Assembly: GCF_003351225.1 (NCBI RefSeq) | Contig: NZ_QQSY01000002.1 | Span: forward strand, 757,917 to 821,916 | DNA length: 64,000 nucleotides | Source: Dyella solisilvae | Lineage (GTDB): Bacteria; Pseudomonadota; Gammaproteobacteria; Xanthomonadales; Rhodanobacteraceae | Direction of reading: 5' to 3' | Shown: piece by piece, positions 17,921 to 27,402 of the stretch | How the letters are laid out: each line of letters begins with the position of its first letter | Position numbering within the stretch: the first letter of the stretch is position 1 | Program-made: the position numbers and the translations under genes | The notes under the pieces: generated by a model | The model's database searches: none | The model's input: the letters and a program-made list of their open reading frames with translations, nothing else | What the model was told of the DNA's origin: nothing

Positions 17921-19209
17921 AGATCACCTAAGAGGTTTGCCATAAGTCCTCCCCGTACGATATGTGCCCGCACCAGGTCTTCGGTACATGGATAGTCGAG
18001 CTCATCACCCCACCAGCCAGGCGAAAACGCGGGATTTCGCCCACCATCAAAGGTGCGCTCGTCTTCAGGGGGTAGATTGATCTGGTCGATAGTTTTGGGG
18101 CGCCGGTCAATCTTGGAGATCCGGTACTTGAATAAGTAATCCGAGAAGCGCGGATAGCTTCGACGGAGGTCACTCCGGTCGCACCAGTGGCTACGCTCGA
18201 ACTCGATGAAGTCGATGGCCGATTCGAGGGACGCATCGGCACCAAGGAATTCGACGATGTTGATGGCGTTTGCCCAGGAGATGCGGTCGCGGGCCGGATA
18301 CGTCTTTACGTGTTGGGCGCTCGCCTCGCAGCACGTGTCGAAATAGCCTGCCGATTCCCAGGCGTCGGAGATGCTGAAGGCCAGATACACTTCCTCGTAG
18401 CTCGAGCCCCGCTGCAGGAGGGATTCCACCTGCGCCTGAGGAGCGCCCCATCCGCGGGCCATGATGATCTCAGCCAACCAGTCCTTACGCTGCTGGGACC
18501 AGTCGCCGCGTTCAATCAGGAACTTCGCGGCAAGCTGCCTAGCTCTGACTTCGTTGGTGACGGCTCGTCCAAGACGATCAACCTGTTCCCCCAGTTCGTC
18601 TTCGGCAAGCCGCGGAGATGAGGCGCGATCATCAACCAACTCAAAGTCAAGGAGCTGATTGATATCGCCGTCTTCGAGGCCCCAAGCAGCCCAGCTGTCA
18701 TCCGGCTCGAAGTCCAAAAAGTCGTGATAGCTGTCATCCAGCCCGAAGCCGTGGGGCTCTTGCAGATCTGAGCCATCATCGGTCGCATCAATGGGCTCGG
18801 AATGAATGAGGGTGAACGAAGGTGGGACGACATCATCTGGCGACATCTCCCATGGCGACGGACTCTCTGACCGCGGCGCACCGCGGGGTGTTAGGGGGCC
18901 CACTGGCTCGATGGGTGTCGCCACCGCTGCTGCGTCCACCAACTGCTGTACCGAGGATTGGCTGGTTGAGGTGGGCTCCTGTCGATGAGAATAGGACCCA
19001 CTGCCAGACTCGTTCGTGCTGCTCAGCTCCCGCAAAGGACCCAGGATTTCATCGAGATCCTCATTGGATAGAGCGTCGTGCAGATAGCCTGACTCGCGGG
19101 GTTCCACCGCCCCTGAGCTCTTTGTTGGAAGCGCTCTATCGCGCCCCAGCCGGCGTTCACGAAAAAAGCGGCGCAGCGCAGCCGCACGCTCACTGAGTCC
19201 CTCGGACAT
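17917..19209 (-). CDS. unknown partner of the SNF2 helicase
   Basis: 430 residues. The N-terminal half is acidic and disordered-looking (Ser/Pro/Asp/Glu-rich), preceded by a basic helix (RAAALRRFFRERRLGRDR). The C-terminal ~250 residues look folded, with ARQLAAKFLIERGDWSQQRKDWL, YEEVYLAFSISDAWES and a Trp-rich segment, FSPGWWGDELDYP. Its stop overlaps the helicase start (ATGA), so it is very likely a subunit of the same complex. I do not recognise the family. ATG 19209 has only a G-rich upstream stretch as ribosome site. Confidence 0.6.
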   Translation of the reverse strand: MSEGLSERAAALRRFFRERRLGRDRALPTKSSGAVEPRESGYLHDALSNEDLDEILGPLRELSSTNESGSGSYSHRQEPTSTSQSSVQQLVDAAAVATPIEPVGPLTPRGAPRSESPSPWEMSPDDVVPPSFTLIHSEPIDATDDGSDLQEPHGFGLDDSYHDFLDFEPDDSWAAWGLEDGDINQLLDFELVDDRASSPRLAEDELGEQVDRLGRAVTNEVRARQLAAKFLIERGDWSQQRKDWLAEIIMARGWGAPQAQVESLLQRGSSYEEVYLAFSISDAWESAGYFDTCCEASAQHVKTYPARDRISWANAINIVEFLGADASLESAIDFIEFERSHWCDRSDLRRSYPRFSDYLFKYRISKIDRRPKTIDQINLPPEDERTFDGGRNPAFSPGWWGDELDYPCTEDLVRAHIVRGGLMANLLGDL

Positions 19210-19321
19210 TCAGCCCCCCGCTGAATTTGTCGCTCCCTCGCTGAACCGACCTCAAGGGCATCGTCCAGCTACCCGAAAACAAGCCTATATCATTCGATTC
19301 TCACCTGACGAGACGCGAAAC

Positions 19322-19347
19322 GGGGGGGGCAGGGGGGCGAAGGGGGG
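19322..19347 (+). other. G-quadruplex-prone tract
   Basis: Runs of eight, six and six guanines, separated by two and four bases, lie upstream of the 19209 start. The region 19210-19704 otherwise holds no gene I can support and is the promoter region of the leftward SNF2 unit. The tract could fold in DNA or, on the leftward transcript, appear as C-runs. Confidence 0.6.
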
Positions 19348-19704
19348 CGTAATTTCTTTTTCACTTGTCTGGACATCGCCCCCGAAGCGCCATCGTTGGT
19401 CCTATTACCGGTCAACGTCGCTTCGACATATGAAATGTAGGGTGCCGAAGGGCAATCCTTGGGCCGAAGGGAGTTTCTTAGAGACCCGTGTGCCAATTGT
19501 GGTCGTGCCCGGAGATCAAGGCACCGCCAGCCCGTGAAATAAGCATGGGGCGGGCGAGGGGCTCCGCGATCAGACTTAGCGCAGGCGTCAGGATAGATAT
19601 GGGGCGATCACTGCGGCTGAAAATATCTGGCTGGCGTCCGCGAGCAGCTCGCTAGCATTCATCATTTGCCAGCACGGTGTTGTTGGTAGAGCTGAGGACC
19701 TTCT

Positions 19705-20736
19705 CTAGGAGCGCTCGTCCGGGTGACGCGCTTCTTTGGCGTCGGTATATGCTTTCCACATACCTTCGGCGTGGTCGCGCAGCTCTTTCCGAAGCGATCG
19801 GGGCTGCCGAACTTCGACCATATCCCCAAACCCAAGCAACCACCATCGCAAGGTCTCGTCGTTCTCCACGGTGGCTTCCACCTCTAGCCGAGAGCCGTCA
19901 TCGAGGGCCTTGATCGTTTGGTCGGGCGAGAGGGGCGTTTCCCGCAGATGCTCCGCCGCCGCCTGGTCAAAATGCGCGACTAGCCGGATCAGGCCCTGCG
20001 AGTTGTATTTCGCCGCCTCCGCCGCGTATTTCTGGAAATCGAAGCGCGGAGGCTTTTTTCTTGGCGTGGCGAGAACTTCAGTGTGCGAAAGGCGATGCAG
20101 CGCCAGTTGCCGCACGTCCGCGTAGTCGTAGAGGGTGGCAACGAGGTAGTGCACGGGCCCCCGCACTATTAGGCCCAGCGGGTGGACAGTCAGCTCCTTC
20201 GCCGCGGTACTCCCCTTGGATCGATATCGCCCTGAGAGGCAGCATCCACGTGCCAACGCCTCTTGGACACACTCCATTACACCCCGCCCAATGGTGGGTG
20301 GCAGCAGCGCCAGTGAACTGGGGATCACCGCCGTTTCCCGATGCCAATGTTTCCAGCCCGTGGCGGCCACCTCCTGCTCAGCGCTGTCGAAGAGAGGGAT
20401 CAGCTCCTTGAGCATCACCCTGGGTAGGAGAGTCCTCAGGTGCACCCGGGCCAACAACAGCGCCACGCTTTGCGAGGTCGTGAGCCGAGGCGTGAACTCC
20501 TGGTTGGCACCCTTTGCCCAGCACCAACCATATGGCTTGCCCTTGTCATCGACAGCCAGAGGAAACTGCTGCGAGAGCGCCTGCAGATCCCGCTCGACCG
20601 TGCGGCGCGTAACCGAAATCTTCCGATCTTCCAGGGCAGCCATGAGATCCCCAACCGTCGCCTTGCGCGGCCATGGCGGCATGCATCGCAACAGCGCCCA
20701 CTGGCGCGCGAGGGTCCGCTCAGTCTCCTGGCGCAT
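19705..20736 (-). CDS. WYL-domain transcriptional regulator
   Basis: 343 residues. The N-terminal winged helix (TVGDLMAALEDRKISVTRRTVERDLQALSQQF) resembles DeoR/HTH-11 folds. The middle WYL domain includes LTVHPLGLIVRGPVHYLVATL and the RQLALHRL strand. The C-terminal WCX-like extension ends in LLGFGDMVEVRQP. Regulators of this build (BrxR, CapW) repress defence operons and are thought to sense a nucleic-acid or nucleotide ligand. It is transcribed away from the AAA+ gene at 20840 and probably represses it from the shared region, which contains an inverted repeat at 20776-20794. Confidence 0.85.
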   Translation of the reverse strand: MRQETERTLARQWALLRCMPPWPRKATVGDLMAALEDRKISVTRRTVERDLQALSQQFPLAVDDKGKPYGWCWAKGANQEFTPRLTTSQSVALLLARVHLRTLLPRVMLKELIPLFDSAEQEVAATGWKHWHRETAVIPSSLALLPPTIGRGVMECVQEALARGCCLSGRYRSKGSTAAKELTVHPLGLIVRGPVHYLVATLYDYADVRQLALHRLSHTEVLATPRKKPPRFDFQKYAAEAAKYNSQGLIRLVAHFDQAAAEHLRETPLSPDQTIKALDDGSRLEVEATVENDETLRWWLLGFGDMVEVRQPRSLRKELRDHAEGMWKAYTDAKEARHPDERS

Positions 20737-20775
20737 GGCTTCCTCCTTGGTTTAGCAGGCGATCCTAGCACCAGG

Positions 20776-20794
20776 TGCGACGTAATTTGACGCA
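20776..20794 (+). promoter_or_regulatory. candidate WYL operator
   Basis: An imperfect inverted repeat (TGCGAC, 7 bases, GACGCA; 5 of 6 pairs match) lies in the divergent gap between the WYL gene and the AAA+ gene. Position and symmetry fit a dimeric regulator; binding is inferred. Confidence 0.4.
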
Positions 20795-20839
20795 TCTGCG
20801 TAGATCATGCGTGCATCCCATTGCTGGATTTGGTGCCCC

Positions 20840-22936
20840 ATGTTTGAAGCCATCGCCACTTCACCCCAAGCCGTTGACCCGTTTGACCATCTCCTCGCTC
20901 GCCGGGACATGGCCACGCTGTGGATCATGCGGATCCTTCTTCGCATGTGCGACGAGGATTGGTTGTGGAAGCGACCCAGCCTGCGTCGACAGTTGTTCTC
21001 GCGCCTCCAACTCCTCAATGTGCAAGTGGCAGACGAGGAGCAACGCCACCTGTGTATTGAATGCTTGTCCTGCACTCTGGACGCCATGGAAGAACAAGCG
21101 TCGCTCTATTGCCATGACCCCGTACTAGCGGCGAATCTGGACCTGCTATCTGGGCAACTTTCCCTTTCATCACTTGAGGCCAAGGTGCTTTCCCTGGCGG
21201 TGCTGCTTCGCTCGGATGACCTGATCGATCAACTGGCTGACGAAACCTTTCGGTCTATCAACCTGCCGCGGCAGCTCGCCATGGTTCTCGATGAACCGAT
21301 CGAGGAGTTGGCCCAAATCACTCACAGCGCAGGCTTGCTCCATCGAACCGGGTTGATCGAGTTTTCATCCGGCGGGCCACTTGCTGGCAACATTTCCGTC
21401 AAGCGAGGAAGCCTTCGCCGCCTTGCAACAATCTCGCTTTCGTCCCCCGACGAACTGTTTGATGGCATCGTGCGTGCGGCTCCTCACGGCCAATTGCAAC
21501 TGGAAGATTACGCCCACGTCAAAGAGACCCTGGATGCCTTGCATCACCTGATTGGCGAAGCACTTGAACGGCAGCGCACTGCCGTCAACGTTCTGCTTTA
21601 CGGTCCGCCCGGAACCGGTAAGACCCAACTGGCTCGCTGGTTGGCCGATCAATTGGCGACACCGCTTTACGACGTATCGCCGCACGAGATGGGTGGCATA
21701 TCGGGCACGGGGGAGCGACCCGACGCCCGCCTCGCGAAGGCCGCCACCTGCCTGCATCTTTTAAGGGGCCGTCGCGCCATGCTGGCCATGGATGAATGCG
21801 ACGCAATTTTCGGAGAAGGGACAGGCCCCTTGAGTGGCGTTGCTGCCAATCCAGTCAAGGCATGGGTCAACGATCTATTGGAAACAAACCCCGTTCCCAT
21901 GATCTGGATCGCGAACTCTGTCCGCGACATGGACAGTGCCTTCGTGCGCCGATTTGATATGGTGGTTCGGCTCGACACCCCACCGATGAAGCAGCGCCTG
22001 AAGCTTTTGGAGCAGGCCTGCGGACAACATGTGTCTCACGCGCAACTGCGCCGTATTGCAGCGGCAGACAAGGCAACACCTGGCGTACTGACACGCGCGA
22101 TCGACGTCATGGACCGCGTGCATGCTCATGGGGGGGAGCAGAACTCCGGGGCGCTGCTCGAATCACTCCTGGACGGTACCCTACGGGCGCAGGGCCATCC
22201 CACGATCCACATGGCCTACCGCCACAGCGCAGCAACCGATTACGACACGCGATTCTGCAACGCCAATGTCGATCTCGATGCGCTATCGGAGGGCCTGCGC
22301 CGCACGGGTCAGGGGCGAATCCTGCTTTACGGGCCACCGGGCACAGGCAAGACTGCCTTCGGACATTGGCTGGCGACGGCGCTCGAGAGACCACTCGTTC
22401 TCAAGCGCGTTTCCGACCTCCAAAGCCGATGGGTGGGTGAAATGGAGCAGAACTTGGCACGCGCCTTTGAACAGGCGCTACGCGAAGAAGCCGTGTTGCA
22501 GATCGACGAGGTCGATGGCTTCCTGCAGGACAGGCGATATTCCAGCCATGGATGGGAGCGTACACAGGTCAACGAGTTCCTCACCCAGCTGGAGTCCTTC
22601 GAAGGAATCTTCATTGGCTCCACCAACCTGCTGGGAGGCTTGGAGCCGGCCGCCATGCGCCGCTTCGACCACAAAATTGAAATGGGCTACCTCCAACCGG
22701 AACAGGCATGGCTGCTGTTCCAACGAAAACTCTCTGACTGGGGTGTAGGGATGCCCGATGCCGACGACTGCCGCCGCCGACTGGCAGGCCTGACCCGACT
22801 TACACCGGGAGATTTCTCGCTGATGGCCAGGCGACATGCGCTTATCCCCTACCGGGATGCCTCGACTGTGGTGGGTGCGCTTTCGGAAGAGCTTAATCTC
22901 AAGGACGGCCCCGCTCGGCGCATCGGCTTTACCTAA
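20840..22936 (+). CDS. tandem AAA+ ATPase
   Basis: About 698 residues. A helical N-terminal domain (~200 residues) precedes two AAA+ modules. The first has YGPPGTGKT (about residue 254) and LAMDECD, plus an NSVRDMDSAFVRRFD segment with sensor and arginine-finger-like positions. The second has YGPPGTGKT (about 497) and LQIDEVD, then STNLLGGLEPAAMRRFD. Both ATP sites look intact. Such proteins remodel or unfold partners. Paired with the divergent WYL gene it forms a frequently seen but poorly understood defence-associated pair. ATG 20840 or 20807 could be the start; neither has a strong ribosome site. Confidence 0.75.
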   Translation: MFEAIATSPQAVDPFDHLLARRDMATLWIMRILLRMCDEDWLWKRPSLRRQLFSRLQLLNVQVADEEQRHLCIECLSCTLDAMEEQASLYCHDPVLAANLDLLSGQLSLSSLEAKVLSLAVLLRSDDLIDQLADETFRSINLPRQLAMVLDEPIEELAQITHSAGLLHRTGLIEFSSGGPLAGNISVKRGSLRRLATISLSSPDELFDGIVRAAPHGQLQLEDYAHVKETLDALHHLIGEALERQRTAVNVLLYGPPGTGKTQLARWLADQLATPLYDVSPHEMGGISGTGERPDARLAKAATCLHLLRGRRAMLAMDECDAIFGEGTGPLSGVAANPVKAWVNDLLETNPVPMIWIANSVRDMDSAFVRRFDMVVRLDTPPMKQRLKLLEQACGQHVSHAQLRRIAAADKATPGVLTRAIDVMDRVHAHGGEQNSGALLESLLDGTLRAQGHPTIHMAYRHSAATDYDTRFCNANVDLDALSEGLRRTGQGRILLYGPPGTGKTAFGHWLATALERPLVLKRVSDLQSRWVGEMEQNLARAFEQALREEAVLQIDEVDGFLQDRRYSSHGWERTQVNEFLTQLESFEGIFIGSTNLLGGLEPAAMRRFDHKIEMGYLQPEQAWLLFQRKLSDWGVGMPDADDCRRRLAGLTRLTPGDFSLMARRHALIPYRDASTVVGALSEELNLKDGPARRIGFT

Positions 22937-23174
22937 TGCAACGATTCGGCAAAACGCCCATTGGCGGCCATACAAGCCGGCCGGATGGAATGTTTTACGA
23001 CACAAAAGGCAACGTGTCGGCAAGCACCAACCACCGAACCGGAAGACAGATGGCGTCTAAATCAAAGCATTGATTCACGTCCCAGCGGCTAGCAGGTACG
23101 TAATCCGGAGGCCGCTGAACACACCTCCGGCAGGGGCTGAACACGGCGTCCATGCTGAATCGTCAATCTGGATA

Positions 23175-23570
23175 CCGGTGAAGTGCGCACACCACACATC
23201 TTCGCCGCCGTGCTGGACGCCTCCAGCTACATCTATGCCCGCGCGACGCCCAGCGGGACGCAGATGTACAGGCGGGGCGGGGTGGCCTGGCGCAGGCCCT
23301 GCAGCACTTTGGCGCCGTGCCGGCTATGGCGGTGCCCAAGCATCCGCGTGCCCTATTCACACATGCGGCTCAGCGCGAGTCCACAGTCAATCGCGCGACG
23401 CTGGTACGTGCGCAACGTTAAGGCATGACGACCCCCGTCTTCCGTCCTCGCTACCCGAAGGACAATGCCGAGGTCCAGGTCGATGTACAGGTGATTGAAC
23501 GCTGGATCGTGGCGCGCTCGTGTCATCACTCTTGCACCTCGATCAGCACGCTCTGGCGCTTAGGACGTTC
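23175..23570 (+). pseudogene. IS21-family istA transposase remnant
   Basis: Pieces of an IstA transposase survive in different frames. First comes VRTPHIFAAVLDASSYIYARAT, then QALQHFGAVPAMAVPKHPRALF, and after a frameshift FRPRYPKDNAEVQVDVQVIERWIVAR. These match the catalytic core region of IS21 transposases. Stops and frameshifts make it inactive. No istB is present. The stretch 22937-23174 before it shows no gene. Confidence 0.75.
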
Positions 23571-23601
23571 CTCAGACGGGGCCGCCAGCCAACCCGTAAC
23601 A

Positions 23602-25326
23602 TCATAAAATCCTCCCATACGAGCTGGCCAATTTGTCGAGAAGGTCTTGATGGCGGGTTTCCAGGTCAGCAAGCTTGAAGTTCGTCAGCTTCAATACGCC
23701 TACGGAGTTGGGTAGGTTCTCGACCCGTTCCGCAAAGTAGCGGTCACGTTTGGCGGTGAAGTCGAGATTGCCCAGCGAAGTGTTCTTTCGGCGGGATAGC
23801 AGCATCAGATTACCAAGACGGTGCAACCAGTGGTCGCGCTGCACGTCGGTGAAGTCCTTGACCCACTGACTAGTCTGATCCGGGTTCTGCGGCAGGATGT
23901 GCTCGACGCTGATTTCGTCCGGCAAGTTCAGCGGGGCAGCGTGGCTCGCCAGCAAGTACTCCAAGCGCAGAAGCACGTACCTAGCAAAGCGCCGGCCGTA
24001 GATCGAGCTGTCCAGCAAATCCAGCAACTGCTTGCGGTCGATGTCGAAGACGTTGCTCGCGAAAACGTCACCAGGCGTCGTGGCCATCTCGATGGCCTTA
24101 AGTACCTCATTCATGTTGCTGATACGTTGAGTGGGCGTCAGCTGCACGATCCAGTCGGCAGAGAACTTGTTGTCGATGCGGTCGATCAAATCGAGAAGGT
24201 TCTTCGCCTTGAACTTTCGGTACCAGACCAGCACCGGTGGAATCCAGTCCGTAGCTGGCAGACCCTTGCGCATGACGTTGATGCGGTTTCGGTAGGCGTT
24301 ACCCAGGGTCTCTGGCAGCCCCTCGAACAGGATGGCTTCATCAAACGCATCCTTGTACGCCTTCACAGCCTCAAAGGTCGCGGTGCCTAGCGCCAGCAAC
24401 GGCGGCTTCGCGCCATAGATGCGCTCATCGAACTCCTTCAGCAAGCCCTCTCGTGCCTTGTCCTTCACGAAGATGGTGCGCACCAGCGACAGGAAGCGGT
24501 CGAACTCGTCTCGCCCCATCTCGCCTTCGACCGTCTCCCAGTACGTAGCCCATCTAGTGCGCTCGGTGTCCTTAGTGACCGCACCCAGGTTCTTGGCCTT
24601 CAGGATGTCGCTGTTGGACAGCGGAATGCCGCGGTCATTGAGGATGGTGAAAAGCCGAAAGGCATCGTCCAAATCCTCTGTGGCCACGTAGATGAATAGG
24701 GTGTTGTTCAATAGGTAGCTAACGAAACGATCGAAGTCCGCCGGGCCGCTAAACCGGTCTGTGTCATTGAAACAGTCATGAATCGTCTGCATCCCCGCTG
24801 CCATGCTGGCCAGCGATAGGTTTGTGCTTGCCGCTATGTCCTTCAGATCGGCGCTACTCGTGCCGCCGTCGAACTTCACGAACCGCTCGATGAAATTCCC
24901 CACGTTGTCTCGGATGTCATAGACGAGCCGATTGCGCCCTGGAATGTTCTTCCACTTGTTTTCCTTTTGGTAGAGCATCTCCTGGCAGGCGTCTTTCAGA
25001 TCTTTATCGGCCACCCGATCGCGTATACAGGAGAGAATCAACATCAAGGTGGTCAGCCGCTGCTGGCCATCCAGTAGTTCGTGTTCCTCGAAGCTCACAC
25101 CATCCTCGGTGCGCGTGGCCCTACGCAACACCATCGAGCCAAGGAAGTACTGGCCATCGGGGTTGTGCTCGCTGGCGTGGCCAACGTCATCGATCAGCTC
25201 CGAAATCTCGTCCTTTCCCCAAACATAGGCGCGTTGATAGTCTGGAACTCTGAACCAGAACCGCGAGAACACTTCTTGGATGACGACTTTGGCGCTGTCA
25301 ATCTGGCCTTTCTTGTCGGTGCTCAT
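23602..25326 (-). CDS. GmrSD-type DUF262/DUF1524 nuclease (type IV restriction)
   Basis: 574 residues, so both halves are in one chain. The DUF262 half has PDYQRAYVWGKDEI and LLDGQQRLTTLM. FRLFTILNDRGIPLSNSDILKAK lies further in. The C-terminal DUF1524 half is HNH-like: SVEHILPQNP with a downstream HRLGNLMLLSRRKN. GmrS uses nucleotide hydrolysis and GmrD cuts DNA carrying modified (glucosylated hydroxymethyl) cytosine; the specificity here is unknown. ATG 25326 follows AGGGG. The DUF2779 remnant lies just upstream, so the gene sits by a broken neighbour. Confidence 0.85.
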   Translation of the reverse strand: MSTDKKGQIDSAKVVIQEVFSRFWFRVPDYQRAYVWGKDEISELIDDVGHASEHNPDGQYFLGSMVLRRATRTEDGVSFEEHELLDGQQRLTTLMLILSCIRDRVADKDLKDACQEMLYQKENKWKNIPGRNRLVYDIRDNVGNFIERFVKFDGGTSSADLKDIAASTNLSLASMAAGMQTIHDCFNDTDRFSGPADFDRFVSYLLNNTLFIYVATEDLDDAFRLFTILNDRGIPLSNSDILKAKNLGAVTKDTERTRWATYWETVEGEMGRDEFDRFLSLVRTIFVKDKAREGLLKEFDERIYGAKPPLLALGTATFEAVKAYKDAFDEAILFEGLPETLGNAYRNRINVMRKGLPATDWIPPVLVWYRKFKAKNLLDLIDRIDNKFSADWIVQLTPTQRISNMNEVLKAIEMATTPGDVFASNVFDIDRKQLLDLLDSSIYGRRFARYVLLRLEYLLASHAAPLNLPDEISVEHILPQNPDQTSQWVKDFTDVQRDHWLHRLGNLMLLSRRKNTSLGNLDFTAKRDRYFAERVENLPNSVGVLKLTNFKLADLETRHQDLLDKLASSYGRIL

Positions 25327-25499
25327 GAATTCCCCTGGATTACTCGATCGCTGTCGCCGTGCCGGTGGCTACCAACGCGTAGCCGTCCCAGCGATTGCGT
25401 CAGGATAATCTCGGCTTCTTTGAATTTCGACAGGACTAAGCGCCGTCGGGGTTGATCACGGTGAAGTTGAGCTTGCTGGCGATCGGGAACTGCACGTGC

Positions 25500-25725
25500 G
25501 CATGGGGGGATGTCCGACCTGAGCGTCGTGGCCAATGGCGTCGACCTCAATGCCCTCTGGGAAAAGGCATTTTGCCAGAGCAACAACCTGGTGCCCTCCG
25601 TCCGCCAAGGCCAGAAGGAACTCGTTATCGGAGTTGGCATTGGCGTAAGTCGTGTCGTCAAAGTATTTCAGTTTGGCGGGGCACGTGATCGCCGTGCTGA
25701 ATCGACTCTTGGTCAGATAGCGCAT
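25500..25725 (-). pseudogene. truncated DUF2779-family gene
   Basis: The first ~70 residues (MRYLTKSRFSTAITCPAKL, FLLALADGGHQVVALAKCLFPEG) match the N-terminus of DUF2779 proteins, which are usually around 500 residues. The reading frame then enters unrelated sequence and stops. The rest of the gene has been deleted. DUF2779 genes often sit in defence islands. The remnant lies upstream of the GmrSD gene, in the same direction. Confidence 0.65.
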
Positions 25726-25803
25726 CTGCTTCGCTCCTCAAGGGAAGGATCTAGATCGACAACCCGATGGCCCGAGAGCCGCCGACATGAGGGTGAGGAG
25801 CCC

Positions 25804-26109
25804 TTACTGCCGTCTGCTCTTGGTGGGGCCATTACCGAGGATGCCGGACCCGACGATGTAAGCCGGCCAGCCGAGCACGAGGGCCAGGCCGACGGCGAAA
25901 AAGCCCACGATGCCACCGATCACGCTAAACCCGGCCAGCATGAGGGGCTCCGACAGCCAGTGGCCCGGGCCAAAGCCCGATGGCGCCCCTTGGGACCACC
26001 ACCCGAGGCAAGCCAGGCCAAAGACTGCCGCCGCCACGACTGGCAACCCAACCACGACACTCATCCAGAAATGACGATCAAAACGGACCTCAACAGGCTT
26101 GGCGTGCAT
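25804..26109 (-). CDS. small two-helix membrane protein
   Basis: 101 residues. Two hydrophobic segments: FWMSVVVGLPVVAAAVFGLA and LMLAGFSVIGGIVGFFAVGLALVL, with a Gly-Trp-rich loop. ATG 26109 follows GGAGGAA; the longer frame to 26151 has no ribosome site. No family was recognised and no obvious partner is present. The next 530 bases (26110-26642) hold no gene I can support. Confidence 0.6.
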   Translation of the reverse strand: MHAKPVEVRFDRHFWMSVVVGLPVVAAAVFGLACLGWWSQGAPSGFGPGHWLSEPLMLAGFSVIGGIVGFFAVGLALVLGWPAYIVGSGILGNGPTKSRRQ

Positions 26110-26642
26110 GGGCGCATTTCCTCCATCGTTGGCTAGTCGATTCAGCAACAAGTTTCTTCAGGTCGGGGGGCCTGCCTCTTGGGCCCGCCCGTCGCTCCTA
26201 ACGCACGCGAGTGCCAGAAGCAGCTGGCCATATCGCAATGCAGCTCGGTGATTGGGCTACCCGATATGCCAGGTAGCTCACCATAAGAATCAGTCTGCGC
26301 AAGCCCTCTTCTTGCTCTTATCGCCATCAATGCTCGGTCGGTCTGCGAGTCCCGGAGGGATCATCAGGGACCTAAGGCCCCGGTCACGACTAAATCATGG
26401 ATTGATATCAGGAGTTGAGACTGCGCTACGTGCGTCCTGCGAGGCCGTTCCAGTGGCTGTCCAGGATGGACAGACGCGCTGCCGAAAGCCTTCAAATTGG
26501 TCTTTGCCACGGGTTTTCGATGGGGGTGTTTAACCACGCTCTCTGCAGAAGTGACGTATGTCGCGAGCCGCCAAGGACCACTTGCGCCGATTGCGCCTGG
26601 GTATACAGAAGGTGGACCATCCATCCTTCGAGGAAGCAATCC

Positions 26643-27212
26643 ATGATCAAGACCATCGCCGGTTTCACGCTGAATCACATTTACACCTGCGCCTATGTCG
26701 CCCACTTTGGCGTGTCATTCGAAGCCTTCTCCAAGGACCCCTTGGGAACACTCGAAGCGATTGATCAGTCCGACGCCATTGCCATCATGCTCTCGGGGTA
26801 CCGCCCTTTGCTTCCCAAGCAGAAAAGGCTGCAGCAGATCAACGAGGCTCGCTGGAGGTCCGAGGGCCACGACGTCGCCGCGTTGCGCGCTAGCCGCCTA
26901 GTCAACGTTGAGATTTGTTACGAACCGGTCAACTTGCCCGTGCGGGACTCCATTGACCTGCCTCCAGCGAGCGAGCCGATCTCGCACTTCGCTCCCTCTT
27001 CATGCGACCTGCTCGATCAGACTGGCACCTGGCTTGACCACAGCATTCCGCGTGCAGGGGACTCGTTCGGCAGCAACGTCGCTCACAGCTCGGGCAACCT
27101 CTTGGGCGACCTTTTCTCCGTCAACCCCAGTACAGGCTACCCCATGCTTCCTGGTGGAATGATCGATGTCACTGGCACGGCGTTCGGCGCGAGCCCCATC
27201 ACCTTTGGGTGA
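26643..27212 (+). CDS. hypothetical protein
   Basis: 189 residues. Near the N-terminus is a short hydrophobic and aromatic segment (IAGFTLNHIYTCAYVAHF). The middle is helical and charged, and the end is Gly/Ser/Pro-rich with regular hydrophobic spacing. ATG 26643 follows AGGAAG, and the longer upstream frame is rejected for lacking such a site. Not recognised. Confidence 0.5.
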   Translation: MIKTIAGFTLNHIYTCAYVAHFGVSFEAFSKDPLGTLEAIDQSDAIAIMLSGYRPLLPKQKRLQQINEARWRSEGHDVAALRASRLVNVEICYEPVNLPVRDSIDLPPASEPISHFAPSSCDLLDQTGTWLDHSIPRAGDSFGSNVAHSSGNLLGDLFSVNPSTGYPMLPGGMIDVTGTAFGASPITFG

Positions 27213-27361
27213 TCCCGCTGCGTATTAGTCGCCAGGGGCGGGGCGCGGGGCATGCGCACCTTGTGACATAGCACGATGCAACGCGATGCCAGCTGAGGTG
27301 AAAACACCATCTGGCCCGCCTGGCGGTGACTATGAAAGTCTAATTTCGCACTTCCTGCCAT

Positions 27362-27393
27362 CCTGCCTGGGGACTCTAAGGTCCCCTGGCAGG
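27362..27393 (+). promoter_or_regulatory. hairpin overlapping a ribosome binding site
   Basis: Arms CCTGCCTGGGGAC (27362-27374) and GTCCCCTGGCAGG (27381-27393) pair at 12 of 13 positions around a 6-base loop. The ribosome site AGGAG (27391-27395) of the next gene overlaps the right arm, so folding of the leader would hide part of it. No T-tract follows, so a terminator is unlikely. Confidence 0.6.
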
Positions 27394-27402
27394 AGAAGCA
27401 CC

